Notes: a model not told the origin generated them from the letters alone. Positions 1 to 7,123 are shown, counted from the first letter of the stretch. The stretch is 14,689 bases of DNA from Melioribacteraceae bacterium (GCA_027036655.1 JALWEC010000149.1:1-14689); one strand, 5' to 3'. Made by a program: numbers and translations.

Positions 1-219
1 AATATGTGGGTCGCAAGCGAACACGCGAAAACCGCATTGAATTATGTGGCGGGGGTAATGGTATTAAACAGAATAGTCAGCGCAATAAATGCTGTTCGAG
101 TTATAAAATTGCACAATAAAAAGATGGAATCGGCAACAACTTTCGGGATTAATTTCGGAGTTCAATCGATCGCGGGAATTCCCGAAGGAATAAAGATTAA
201 CATTATCAAAAGATTCTGA
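1..219 (+). CDS. C-terminal fragment of a probable membrane-associated protein
   Basis: The reading frame is open from the left edge and stops with TGA at 217-219, so only about the last 72 residues are visible and the real start lies outside the window. The fragment has one apolar, probably membrane-associated stretch (about residues 13-31 counted from the ATG at 4, LNYVAGVMVLNRIVSAINAV) followed by a basic, then amphipathic tail ending in IKINIIKRF. The layout is reminiscent of C-termini of DUF5683-type envelope proteins of the Bacteroidetes group, in which a helix of the type 'LNhxxSAIDA' precedes a short beta-rich tail. This is an impression and not a firm family call. It lies 7 bases before truA and is probably the upstream gene of the same operon. 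The ATG at 4 is probably an internal methionine. Confidence 0.55.
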   Translation, partial: NMWVASEHAKTALNYVAGVMVLNRIVSAINAVRVIKLHNKKMESATTFGINFGVQSIAGIPEGIKINIIKRF

Positions 220-226
220 TTTAATT

Positions 227-961
227 GTGAGGAACTACAGACTCACGGTACAGTATGACGGAACCGATTTTTCCGGCTGGCAGATTCAAAACAATGTAAA
301 AACCGTGCAGGGCGAATTAACGGAAAAAATCCGGATTCTTACTCGAAAAAAAATCAATCTCATCGGGTCGGGACGAACGGACGCCGGAGTCCACGCATTG
401 GGGCAGATTGCGAACTTCAGATGCGAAAATATTCCGGATTTACGGAAGTTTACATTCTCACTTAATTCGATGCTGCCAAAATCTGTCGCGGTTATCGGCT
501 CGGAAGAAGTCCCTGAATCATTTCACGCCCGTTTTGACGCAAAAAAACGAAGCTATTTTTATTTTATCTCCTCGATTAAATCGCCGTTTTACGATAGATA
601 TTCATGGCTGAATACAAAATCCGCAAGTTTCGATTTGAATGAGCTGAACAATCTCAGCGGAATCTTTCTCGGCAAGCATGATTTTACTTCATTTTCCCGA
701 GCTAAAACGGAAACGGAAAATAAAAATTGTGAAATCTATTCCATTCATTGGAGAAGAAAGAATTTTCTTACTATCTTTTATGTTGAAGCGGACAGATTTT
801 TGCACGGAATGGTAAGAACTCTCGTTGGAACAATTTTGAAAGTTTATCAATTAAACGGTAGTAAAAAAGATTTGGAAAATATACTTAATGCACGAGACAG
901 AAAAGCGGCGGGGGAGGCTGTAAAAGCAAAAGGTTTATTTTTAAATAAAGTGAGGTACTGA
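227..961 (+). CDS. truA: tRNA pseudouridine(38-40) synthase TruA
   Basis: TruA converts uridines 38, 39 and 40 in the anticodon stem of many tRNAs to pseudouridine, as a cytoplasmic homodimer. The 244-residue product has the family's normal length and signatures: YDGTDFSGWQ near the N-terminus (10-19), SGRTDAGVHA (48-57) with the catalytic aspartate D52, HARFDA (100-105), Y110 at the spacing of the active-site tyrosine of E. coli TruA (D60/Y118), HDFTSFS (151-157) and FLHGMVRTLVG (191-201). The start is GTG. The only other possible start just upstream is an ATT, and an in-frame TAA at 191-193 limits any extension. No clear Shine-Dalgarno sequence precedes the GTG, so translation may be coupled to the upstream gene, which ends 7 bases earlier. 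The next gene starts one base after the stop. Confidence 0.97.
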   Translation: MRNYRLTVQYDGTDFSGWQIQNNVKTVQGELTEKIRILTRKKINLIGSGRTDAGVHALGQIANFRCENIPDLRKFTFSLNSMLPKSVAVIGSEEVPESFHARFDAKKRSYFYFISSIKSPFYDRYSWLNTKSASFDLNELNNLSGIFLGKHDFTSFSRAKTETENKNCEIYSIHWRRKNFLTIFYVEADRFLHGMVRTLVGTILKVYQLNGSKKDLENILNARDRKAAGEAVKAKGLFLNKVRY

Positions 962-962
962 G

Positions 963-1715
963 ATGAATATAGATTTTACGGGTAAAACGGCAATTGTAAC
1001 AGGGGGTTCGCGGGGCATAGGCGCGGCTTGCGTAGAGCTTTTGGATAAGGCGGGCGCGAATGTGGCTTTCACATACAACGCAAATAAAAGAGCGGCGGAC
1101 TCGCTATCCGACAAGTTGCATAACGAACACTTTTACGAAAAGGTTGACCTTAGGGAAGAGCATGAAATCAAACATTTTGTAAAGGAAACTTTTGATCGGT
1201 TTCGGAGAATTGACATCTTAATCAATAATGCCGGTATCTGGACATTCGGCAAGTCCGATGATATGTCGTTAAAAACTTGGGAAGATTTAATTAAAGTTAA
1301 TTTAACCGGCTCTTTTTTGTTTGCCAAATATATTATTCCTTTGATGAAAGAGCAGAATTACGGAAGAATTATAAATGTTACTTCCACTGCCGCCATTAGG
1401 GGAGAAGCGTTTCATTCCCATTACGCCGCTTCAAAAGGCGGACTAAATTCCTTTACCAAGTCCCTGGCTGTGGAATTAGCCCCGTTTGGTATCACGGTTA
1501 ATTCGGTCGCCCCCGGCTGGGTCGATACCGACATGAACAACGAAGTGTTTAAAGATAAAGCTTTCGTAGATAAAATACTTCAGGATATCCCGACTAACCG
1601 GATTGCAACAGCGGAAGATATTGCGTATCCGATTTTGTTTTTAGCTTCGGATGTCGCAAGACATATAAACGGAGAGATAATGAACGTTAACGGCGGAGCC
1701 GTCCTCTGTGGATAA
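963..1715 (+). CDS. SDR-family oxidoreductase, FabG-like (3-oxoacyl reductase type)
   Basis: A classical short-chain dehydrogenase/reductase of 250 residues, predicted to be cytosolic and NAD(P)H-dependent. Visible are the Rossmann glycine motif TGGSRGIG (13-20), NNAG (88-91), and the catalytic tetrad N113, S141, Y154, K158 in the usual YxxxK spacing. PG follows at 184-185, and the C-terminal NVNGGAVLCG resembles the 'hvdGG' end of FabG proteins. R18 after the glycine motif is common in NADP-preferring members. The family reduces 3-ketoacyl-ACP or 3-ketoacyl-CoA, but many paralogues act on other alcohols or sugars, so the substrate is not fixed by sequence. A TGAGG ribosome site at 951-955 lies 7 bases before the ATG. 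Neighbours are truA (1-base gap) and a barrel protein (8-base overlap). The crotonase two genes on would act on the 3-hydroxyacyl-CoA that a ketoacyl-CoA reductase makes, which is suggestive only. Confidence 0.93.
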   Translation: MNIDFTGKTAIVTGGSRGIGAACVELLDKAGANVAFTYNANKRAADSLSDKLHNEHFYEKVDLREEHEIKHFVKETFDRFRRIDILINNAGIWTFGKSDDMSLKTWEDLIKVNLTGSFLFAKYIIPLMKEQNYGRIINVTSTAAIRGEAFHSHYAASKGGLNSFTKSLAVELAPFGITVNSVAPGWVDTDMNNEVFKDKAFVDKILQDIPTNRIATAEDIAYPILFLASDVARHINGEIMNVNGGAVLCG

Positions 1716-2310
1716 ACTCCGCAAATATCTGCTGATATTGACGTTGCTGGCTTCTGTTCCGGCTTACGGGCAATTATTTAATATAAAACCCGGCGACGCT
1801 CGCGGACTTTTTTTTACAATGGGAGTGGGACCTCGCGTAGCGGTAGGGGATTTGTCCTATAATCATTCTATGGCTTCCGGCGTTGAAACGATGGTTTCCT
1901 ACACCGACAACAGAAGACTTCCGGTTTTTGTATATGCAAAATTGCAATTCACAAATTTCCCTTCGGAGTTCGTTGGCATTTTATCGATGCCTTCGTTTGA
2001 AGTTTCGTCAAAAGTTCTTTCCATTCAACCGGGCGTCAGATATTTTCTTCCGCCTATAAGCAAACAAGTTATTCTGCTTATGCCTTTTGTTGAAGGAGGA
2101 TTGAGCTTAGGTCTTATTTTTAAGAAATATCAGTTTAACAGCGTTTTCAAATCACAGTATTACGATGAATCCGTTCATTTCGGATTTCACGCCGGATTCG
2201 GAGTGTCAATCTTTTTAATGGACGCTTTGATAAGTTACAATTATTATTATCGTTATCAATTCCTTGGTTTTACTCTCAGAGTAAGAATTCCTATTTTTAT
2301 TAAAATTTAG
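1708..2310 (+). CDS. Small outer-membrane beta-barrel protein (function unknown)
   Basis: I do not recognise a specific family. The 200-residue product starts with a typical Sec signal peptide: basic MDKLRK, a hydrophobic core, and a likely signal peptidase I site after AYG (about residue 22). The mature part is made of alternating amphipathic beta strands rich in aromatic and glycine residues (for example GVRYFLPP, EGGLSLGLIF, FHAGFGVSIF, ISYNYYYRYQF). It ends in FTLRVRIPIFIKI, as expected for an 8-stranded barrel of the OmpW/OmpA-like type. The GTG start at 1708 overlaps the end of the SDR gene by 8 bases and is preceded by GGCGGAG (1692-1698) nine bases upstream. This points to translational coupling. 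It sits between two acyl-CoA-type enzymes with no obvious functional tie. Confidence 0.8.
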   Translation: MDKLRKYLLILTLLASVPAYGQLFNIKPGDARGLFFTMGVGPRVAVGDLSYNHSMASGVETMVSYTDNRRLPVFVYAKLQFTNFPSEFVGILSMPSFEVSSKVLSIQPGVRYFLPPISKQVILLMPFVEGGLSLGLIFKKYQFNSVFKSQYYDESVHFGFHAGFGVSIFLMDALISYNYYYRYQFLGFTLRVRIPIFIKI

Positions 2311-2317
2311 AGGTGAG
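2310..2317 (+). promoter_or_regulatory. Ribosome-binding site that sets the crotonase start
   Basis: GAGGTGAG straddles the end of the preceding gene. Its GAGG core lies five bases before the ATG at 2319. The in-frame GTG at 2313 lies inside this site and has no purine-rich site of its own, so the ATG at 2319 is the better start. Confidence 0.7.
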
Positions 2318-2318
2318 T

Positions 2319-3101
2319 ATGAATTTTCAAAATCTTATCGTTGAAAAAAAAGACAATATTTTAATTGTTAAAATTAATAGACCCGCAAAGTATAATGCTC
2401 TTAACGACGCTACAATTACCGAACTTGGTATTTTGTTCGATGAAATAAGCGAGGATGATTCGGTTAGTGTTGTAATTCTTACCGGAGAAGGGGATAAAGC
2501 GTTTGTCGCGGGCGCCGACATCTCGGAACTGAATAAAGCGGATATAATTTCGGGGCGGAAACTTTCGGAAAAAGGGCAGGCGGTATTCGATAAAATTGAG
2601 AATCTTGATAAGCCTGTAATCGCAGCCGTTAACGGTTACGCTCTCGGCGGCGGATGTGAATTGGCAATGGCGTGCCACATTCGTCTCGCTTCGGAGAACG
2701 CTGTTTTCGGTCAGCCGGAAGTTAATCTCGGAATAATTCCGGGATACGGCGGAACGCAAAGATTGGCAAGATTGATCAATCCGGGGAGAGCAGCCGAATA
2801 CATTTTGACCGGCGACAGTATAAGCGCCGAGGAAGCGGAAAAACTCGGTTTGGTTAACCACGTTTATCCTCAAAGCGATTTAATGCCGAAAGCCGAAGAA
2901 ATGGCAAACAAGATTGCGGGAAAAGCCAAAATTGCGGTGGGACTTGCGCTTAAGGCTGTTATCGCAACCAAAGAAACTCCTCAGAAAGAAGGAGAGCGTC
3001 TGGAAGCCGGCTATTTTTCCCTCTGCTGCGGAACGGAAGATTTTAAAGAAGGAACAAACGCCTTTCTTGAAAAGAGGAAAGCGGAGTTTAAGGGGAAGTA
3101 A
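2319..3101 (+). CDS. Enoyl-CoA hydratase/isomerase family protein (crotonase)
   Basis: A 260-residue crotonase-fold enzyme expected to hydrate enoyl-CoA or dehydrate 3-hydroxyacyl-CoA in the cytosol. The CoA/oxyanion segment AFVAGADI is at 61-68. NGYALGGGCELAMACH (105-120) carries the second oxyanion glycine and E114. FGQPEVNLGIIPGYGGTQRL (130-149) carries E134. The two glutamates are 20 residues apart, exactly as E144 and E164 of rat mitochondrial enoyl-CoA hydratase, so both catalytic acids are kept and hydratase activity is likely rather than a decayed paralogue. Length is normal. It resembles short-chain (3-hydroxybutyryl-CoA dehydratase) members, but chain length cannot be read reliably. 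The preceding barrel gene ends 8 bases earlier, so this is probably the last gene of the plus-strand operon. I see no clear GC-rich terminator after it. Confidence 0.95.
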   Translation: MNFQNLIVEKKDNILIVKINRPAKYNALNDATITELGILFDEISEDDSVSVVILTGEGDKAFVAGADISELNKADIISGRKLSEKGQAVFDKIENLDKPVIAAVNGYALGGGCELAMACHIRLASENAVFGQPEVNLGIIPGYGGTQRLARLINPGRAAEYILTGDSISAEEAEKLGLVNHVYPQSDLMPKAEEMANKIAGKAKIAVGLALKAVIATKETPQKEGERLEAGYFSLCCGTEDFKEGTNAFLEKRKAEFKGK

Positions 3102-3285
3102 TTTCCGTTAAATAAAGTGTTTTAATCAAAGGAATTTTTCATTTTCGATTCTAAAGCACACAAGGAAATAATTGTATTTGCGCTATAATATATTGCGATA
3201 AGTCTCAGAGGTTTAATGGAAAATATTGGACAAAAGACTGCAAGCATGAATGGCTGAATGAATTTTATTCTTAGTTCTTAGAGAT
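3102..3285. other. Gene-free spacer after the crotonase gene
   Basis: AT-rich sequence without a credible reading frame on either strand. No GC-rich stem followed by a T-run is visible just after the crotonase stop. The short imperfect palindrome around 3180-3197 (GCGCTATAATATATTGCG) is the only local structure I see. Confidence 0.5.
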
Positions 3286-3461
3286 CTTTGCATAACCTAA
3301 ATTTGTCATATTGAATCCGCCTTGCTTGCCCCGATTGCTTTTTGTTAGGGGCGGAAGTTTTAACCGTCCGAAATATCTCTAAATTCGGTATAATTGCCGG
3401 CACTGAGATTCTTCTCCCGCCAAGCCGGGAGAAGAATGACAAATTATTAAGTTATGCAAAG
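3286..3461. repeat. MITE-like element bounded by terminal inverted repeats
   Basis: The left end (3286-3315) starts CTTTGCATAACCTAAATTTG and continues into TCATATTGAA. Read in reverse complement it closely matches the right end (3434-3461), which runs GAATGACAAATTATTAAG then TTATGCAAAG. The outermost 5 bases, the ATAAC/GTTAT block and the TTTGTCAT/ATGACAAA block agree, with a small indel between them. The body is about 120 bases, has no reading frame, and contains a strong hairpin at 3408-3437. The right-hand half recurs near 9988-10048, so this belongs to a dispersed family. No clear target-site duplication is visible. Alternatively it is two oppositely oriented copies of a shorter palindromic repeat. 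Confidence 0.65.
3408..3437. repeat. Perfect 12-bp hairpin inside the repeat element
   Basis: ATTCTTCTCCCG (3408-3419) and CGGGAGAAGAAT (3426-3437) are exact inverted repeats around a 6-base loop. No T-run follows on either strand, so it is more likely a repeat-element stem than a rho-independent terminator. Confidence 0.85.
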
Positions 3462-3484
3462 CCTTCTCTTAGTTGGCTTTGACT

Positions 3485-3512
3485 CATTACTCTTTACTGG
3501 TTACTGTTCACG
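3485..3512 (+). repeat. Degenerate heptamer tandem repeat
   Basis: Four 7-base units in tandem: CATTACT, CTTTACT, GGTTACT, GTTCACG. The shared core is TTACT, with decay in the last unit. It lies in the spacer before the gene at 3579. Confidence 0.5.
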
Positions 3513-3578
3513 CGTTTTAGATTTGCATAAAGAACAAGATTCTAAACCGTAATGCTAAATTATTAAAAATATCAACAG

Positions 3579-4562
3579 ATGAAATTAAAAATAATCTATT
3601 CTCTCTTTATTCTTGCTGCTCTTCTGCTTCTTGCCAATGTTCTGGTAAAGCAAAACAAGAAGAAGCCGGTTCATATATATCGGGCGGAGAAACTTCAAAC
3701 CGTTTCCTTCGATAAGAGGTTTGTTAAAGTTCTTTCCGATTGGGGAATTAAAAGCGAATGGATAAAGAAATTAAAGATTAGAAATACGAAATCCGTTTCC
3801 GGTTACATTTACCAAGTCGAGCTTCCTAACGACATTACAACCGATTTTATTCTTGTCGATCTCAGAAAAAGTTTTTCAAAGAAAGGAGAAAAAGTTCTTG
3901 TGGAAGATTTGATAAAAAAAAGAAAAACACTCGCGAGAATTTATTCTTCCGACAAGTTAATGGTCGAAGCGTTTTTCAAGCGAAACAGTAAAATCAAGAG
4001 GGATAAAAAAGAAGTTACCTTCTGCGTTGATGAGAGGGAATTTGATTCCGCAAATCTTAAGAAAGATATTGAGACAGTAACGCCGTTAACATTTTTGTTC
4101 AGACCGGATAAAAGTCTGCTGAAATTTATTAATCAAATAAAAAAACATAAGCATTCGTTTGCAATTGTTTTGGACGACAAACTCGCCGACGGAGATTTTG
4201 ACTTGTTCTCATCCGACGACAAGTTTGTTTTGAAAATGGCAATTGAAAAGTTAGTTTCAACTTTCGGGAAGGGAACAGTTTACATCTACGATAATAAATC
4301 AAATTTCTACAAATCGGTTGTATTTAATTTTATAAGGGATAAGTTTAAGGAACTCTACGGAATAAATTTGTTGTCAATGCGGCAGATTAAAGATTTGACT
4401 GCTAAGAGCGTTGATGACATCGCGTCAATCGTTAAGATATATCTTACGGGAAGCGGTCCTAATATATTTCTTGTGAAGGACGAACAGCTCGAAGCGTTGG
4501 AACCGTTGTTCAGCGCTCTTTGGAAAAAAGGGACGCGCTTCACAACGCTTAGTTCAAAATGA
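3579..4562 (+). CDS. Membrane-anchored protein, possibly a degenerate YibQ-type deacetylase
   Basis: The 327-residue product begins with MKLK and one hydrophobic helix (about 5-23), followed by a very lysine-rich region. It is therefore probably anchored in the inner membrane with the bulk in the periplasm. I do not see a confident family. The C-terminal half (about 146-325) matches the order of segments in divergent polysaccharide deacetylases (YibQ, PF04748 type). There is a strand VTFCVDE where those have IAIVIDD, then TPLTFLFRPDKSL (168-180), SSDDKFVLKMAIEKLVSTFG (211-230), YIYDNK, and a last segment LEALEPLFSALWKKGTRFTT (304-323) resembling their 'TleaL..wl..L..rGv.lvpvS' ending. The second aspartate of IDD and the HlPM histidine are not present, so if the relationship is right this is likely catalytically dead. 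The ATG at 3579 has no clear Shine-Dalgarno site. It is monocistronic and convergent with the next gene. Confidence 0.75.
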   Translation: MKLKIIYSLFILAALLLLANVLVKQNKKKPVHIYRAEKLQTVSFDKRFVKVLSDWGIKSEWIKKLKIRNTKSVSGYIYQVELPNDITTDFILVDLRKSFSKKGEKVLVEDLIKKRKTLARIYSSDKLMVEAFFKRNSKIKRDKKEVTFCVDEREFDSANLKKDIETVTPLTFLFRPDKSLLKFINQIKKHKHSFAIVLDDKLADGDFDLFSSDDKFVLKMAIEKLVSTFGKGTVYIYDNKSNFYKSVVFNFIRDKFKELYGINLLSMRQIKDLTAKSVDDIASIVKIYLTGSGPNIFLVKDEQLEALEPLFSALWKKGTRFTTLSSK

Positions 4563-4597
4563 AAGCAGCCCCAAGCCGCGCTTTAGGCACACTGTAT

Positions 4598-6631
4598 TTA
4601 CCTCAGAATAATCATCTTTTTCGTAATGTTGATTTTCCCTGATTGCAATCTGTAAAAGTAAATTCCGTTGGGCAAATTATCCGCATTAAAAGAGACTTTA
4701 TATTCCCCGGGAGATTGCTGTTTGTTAACCAATGTGGTTATTTCACGTCCGAGTATATCGTAAACTTTAAGAGTTATAGTTTGTTGTGGAGCCGAACCAT
4801 TCAGGGTTTTAGCTCCCGGGACAGTGTACTGAATCGCAGTTACCGGATTTCCGCCGGCATTTTTGGGAAAGGGATTCGGATAGTTTTGCGAAAGAGAAAA
4901 GAGCGTTGGAATCTCATCCCGCGAGGCAACTAAATCGGGCTGCAATAAGCCGAACCATTTAAAAATATCATGAAAAAGTAATTCTCTTTTTTGCCTGTTT
5001 TCAATTTGCTCGATGCCGAAACCGAGATAAACATTCTTGAAATTTGCGGTCTCGTTAAAAAGAGCCACGGTTTTATTGTAAGCGGTGTCCGAAGCAAAAA
5101 GAGGCGAAGAATTTCCGCTGCGTGATGTAATTTTTTCCAACAGCGGCGGATAATATCCGCTTAAAACCGCATCGAGAGATTGTGTAACCGGATTCCCGGA
5201 TACGGAATAAATACTTGCGTCGCTATCCGGCGCAAGGAAACGAGCATCGAGGTAGTTATCGTAAAAGTCCGTAGCTTCGGTGAAATCGGTGCGTGAGTAG
5301 GAAATTTTTTGACCTGTAACCAAAACGGGTATTCCCGAATCCTGTAACCCGATTAAAAATTCGATGTCCGATTTTTTGTAAGCAGGATAGCTGTTTCCTG
5401 AAAACAACATAGCTGATTTGATATTCAAATGATCTAATTCGGAAGCCCAATGTCGAGAGTCAAAACTTCCTATTGAAGCATAGCCGAGTCGGAGCGAATC
5501 AAGAAAAGGGAAGAGCTGAGTATTAATCGGAACATCATTGTTTTTGTTCAAAATTACTACGTCCTGAGCTTTTGTAGCGCCAAGAAAAGATTTGCGGTAA
5601 TTATAATGAAGATAATCTTCATTATTGGAAACGCGATACTGAAGCGAAATAATCGAGTTTGTGGAATCGGTTGTAAAACCGTCCGCGAACAAAAGGGAAT
5701 CATGCGGCGGCAGAACCGTTGAAACGGGCTGGAAGTTGTGCGCCCAACCGGCGGGGATTGCATTTGTTTTTACTGTAAGCGTAATATCGGCGGGTTTGTT
5801 ATTCTCATTTTTTACAACATATGATTCGTTGTAAACACTGTTGTTATTGACTTGAATGAAATCGGGTTGTTTCGGAACAATAATGACAGTGGGAATATTG
5901 ATGTTTGCTTGAAGAACTTCTTTTGTGGAATCATTCTGCGCCCAAGCCACAACCGCAAGGTCTTTCCAATTCCAAGCGGAAGAGACCGGATAAGCAAATG
6001 AATAACTTACGGAATCTCCTACGGATAAAGGAGGAAGCGTTAAGCCGTTGAAATCGGGAAGGAGTTTCCGCATTACGTCCGGGAACTCGGTTTCGCCGTT
6101 TGAGCCGGGGGGAACGTCGTAATGTTTTAATCTTTCGATTATTGCGGTGCGCAATTTAAGTCCGGGGACATTAACATTTGCAAAAGATTTAACGGACACC
6201 GTAAACTTAACCGAGTCGGGGGATATATTTGAGTAAATGTCAATCCACATCGGCGAGCCTTTATCCAATTCGGATTGCATCTCGGTGAGCATTCTCTCTT
6301 CGTTGTCCGCGGCGCCTTTGGAAGCGCCGTCCATAAAGTATTGCGGAGTATATGTTACGCCGTAGTAGCTTGTTCTTGCATCGTTGTCAACCGGATTATC
6401 GGCGTACATCGGGTCGGAAATGTCGGGCCAAGCCGCGTGATATCTGAGGGAAATCACTCCGCCGAAATTCTCTTTGTAGAAGTTGTTCATTATTTCGTTG
6501 GAAACCGCGCAATTCCCGCATCCGGAATTTGTTGCCACTTCCATTAACACGATTCTGCGGACTTGCCCGTAACTAACGGAAGCGAGTAATAGAATTCCCA
6601 GCAGAACTATTTTATTTAAAATTTTTTCCAT
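4598..6631 (-). CDS. T9SS-exported protein with thioredoxin-like (Omp28-type) N-terminus
   Basis: A 677-residue secreted protein. Residues 1-22 are a Sec signal peptide ending SYG/Q. Residues about 25-120 look like a thioredoxin-like domain of the Omp28-related family, with a CGNC pair (C38, C41) and a cis-proline-type TPQ (95-97). Residues 125-250 form the beta-rich half of Omp28 proteins, and 255-350 look like an immunoglobulin-type domain. Residues about 355-562 alternate strands and helices, starting DVVILNKNND and ending VYLGFGIEQIENRQKRELLF, reminiscent of the class-I glutamine-amidotransferase-like fold seen in some large secreted Bacteroidetes proteins. I see no catalytic triad there. 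QNYPNPF (582-588) and a C-terminal beta domain ending NGIYFYRLQSGKINITKKMI are the type IX sorting signal, so the protein should be exported to or beyond the cell surface. AAGG lies 6 bases before the ATG. No partner gene is adjacent. Confidence 0.9.
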   Translation of the reverse strand: MEKILNKIVLLGILLLASVSYGQVRRIVLMEVATNSGCGNCAVSNEIMNNFYKENFGGVISLRYHAAWPDISDPMYADNPVDNDARTSYYGVTYTPQYFMDGASKGAADNEERMLTEMQSELDKGSPMWIDIYSNISPDSVKFTVSVKSFANVNVPGLKLRTAIIERLKHYDVPPGSNGETEFPDVMRKLLPDFNGLTLPPLSVGDSVSYSFAYPVSSAWNWKDLAVVAWAQNDSTKEVLQANINIPTVIIVPKQPDFIQVNNNSVYNESYVVKNENNKPADITLTVKTNAIPAGWAHNFQPVSTVLPPHDSLLFADGFTTDSTNSIISLQYRVSNNEDYLHYNYRKSFLGATKAQDVVILNKNNDVPINTQLFPFLDSLRLGYASIGSFDSRHWASELDHLNIKSAMLFSGNSYPAYKKSDIEFLIGLQDSGIPVLVTGQKISYSRTDFTEATDFYDNYLDARFLAPDSDASIYSVSGNPVTQSLDAVLSGYYPPLLEKITSRSGNSSPLFASDTAYNKTVALFNETANFKNVYLGFGIEQIENRQKRELLFHDIFKWFGLLQPDLVASRDEIPTLFSLSQNYPNPFPKNAGGNPVTAIQYTVPGAKTLNGSAPQQTITLKVYDILGREITTLVNKQQSPGEYKVSFNADNLPNGIYFYRLQSGKINITKKMIILR

Positions 6632-6753
6632 AGTAAACCTTATTTAGAAATTAACATATTATTTTTTGTCGTCGGCTGCGGCATGAACAGTTTTATATTG
6701 GGAAACGTCGATTTGTTCGTCGTTCAATTGCTTTCGAGTAGCATTTTCCTAAC

Positions 6754-6771
6754 GTTCAAAATGTTTTGAAC
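6754..6771. repeat. Perfect 8-bp inverted repeat (possible operator or hairpin)
   Basis: GTTCAAAA (6754-6761) and TTTTGAAC (6764-6771) are exact inverted repeats around a 2-base centre. The site lies 123 bases upstream of the start of the T9SS-exported protein gene. It could bind a dimeric regulator, but nothing else supports that role. Confidence 0.5.
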
Positions 6772-7046
6772 TTTGTTTCTCATTTCTTTTGAAAAAACCG
6801 CTTAACAATCCCGCAAAATCAAAAATATTAATTTTCAATATATAATTATTGTTCCTTAATTAAAATAGGGCTTACAATAAAACAAGGTGTTGGAAAATCA
6901 GTCTCCTCCAGACCTCCGTCTTCCGACCACACTTTCCCGACGCGGGTTGATTGCAAAGAAAAAAAAAGACAATTTTATTGCGATGAGCGGAGCGATATGC
7001 TTGTCCCTACCGGTTTTAAATATTTGGCAATAGAGTGTTTTTCAGT

Positions 7047-7080
7047 GAGATTACTTCGTCGTTTCATTCCTCGTAATGAC
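7047..7080. repeat. Palindromic dispersed-repeat copy (GAGATTAC...GTAATGAC)
   Basis: The unit begins GAGATTACTTCG and ends TCGTAATGAC, with ATTAC/GTAAT arms (7050-7054 and 7073-7077). It has the same overall form (GAGATT ... AATGAC) as the copies at 3404-3440 and 9988-10025, and a TTGCAAAGG sequence follows about 30 bases later at 7109-7117. It is probably a diverged member of the same family of intergenic repeats. Confidence 0.5.
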
Positions 7081-7123
7081 GCTGACCATGACGAGACAGA
7101 GCTGATATTGCAAAGGAATAATT

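Larger units (their letters stand above)
6632..7123. other. Gene-free region with repeat relics
   Basis: There is no credible reading frame across this 492-base stretch between two minus-strand transcription units. It should hold the promoter of the T9SS protein gene, but no confident promoter boxes are seen. It contains a perfect palindrome at 6754-6771, an AT-rich stretch (about 6820-6870), a pyrimidine-rich patch at 6901-6930 with repeated CTCC/TTCCGAC blocks that looks like decayed repeat DNA, an A-run at about 6960-6967, and a palindromic repeat copy at 7047-7080. Confidence 0.55.

Noticed and set aside
2313..2315. GTG start for the crotonase
   Set aside because: It lies inside the ribosome-binding site and has no purine-rich sequence before it. 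The ATG at 2319 has ideal spacing.
2361..2873. Long minus-strand open frame (170 codons) opposite the crotonase gene
   Set aside because: It is antisense to a clearly conserved enzyme, with no recognisable domain and no ribosome site. It is a shadow of the real gene.
3408..3437. Rho-independent terminator for the plus-strand operon
   Set aside because: The hairpin is perfect, but it has no T-run on either side, sits over 300 bases after the crotonase stop and is part of a repeated element.
4563..4597. Bidirectional terminator between the convergent genes
   Set aside because: Only very short arms (AAGC-CGC-GCTT) can be paired and there is no T-run, so I could not support it.
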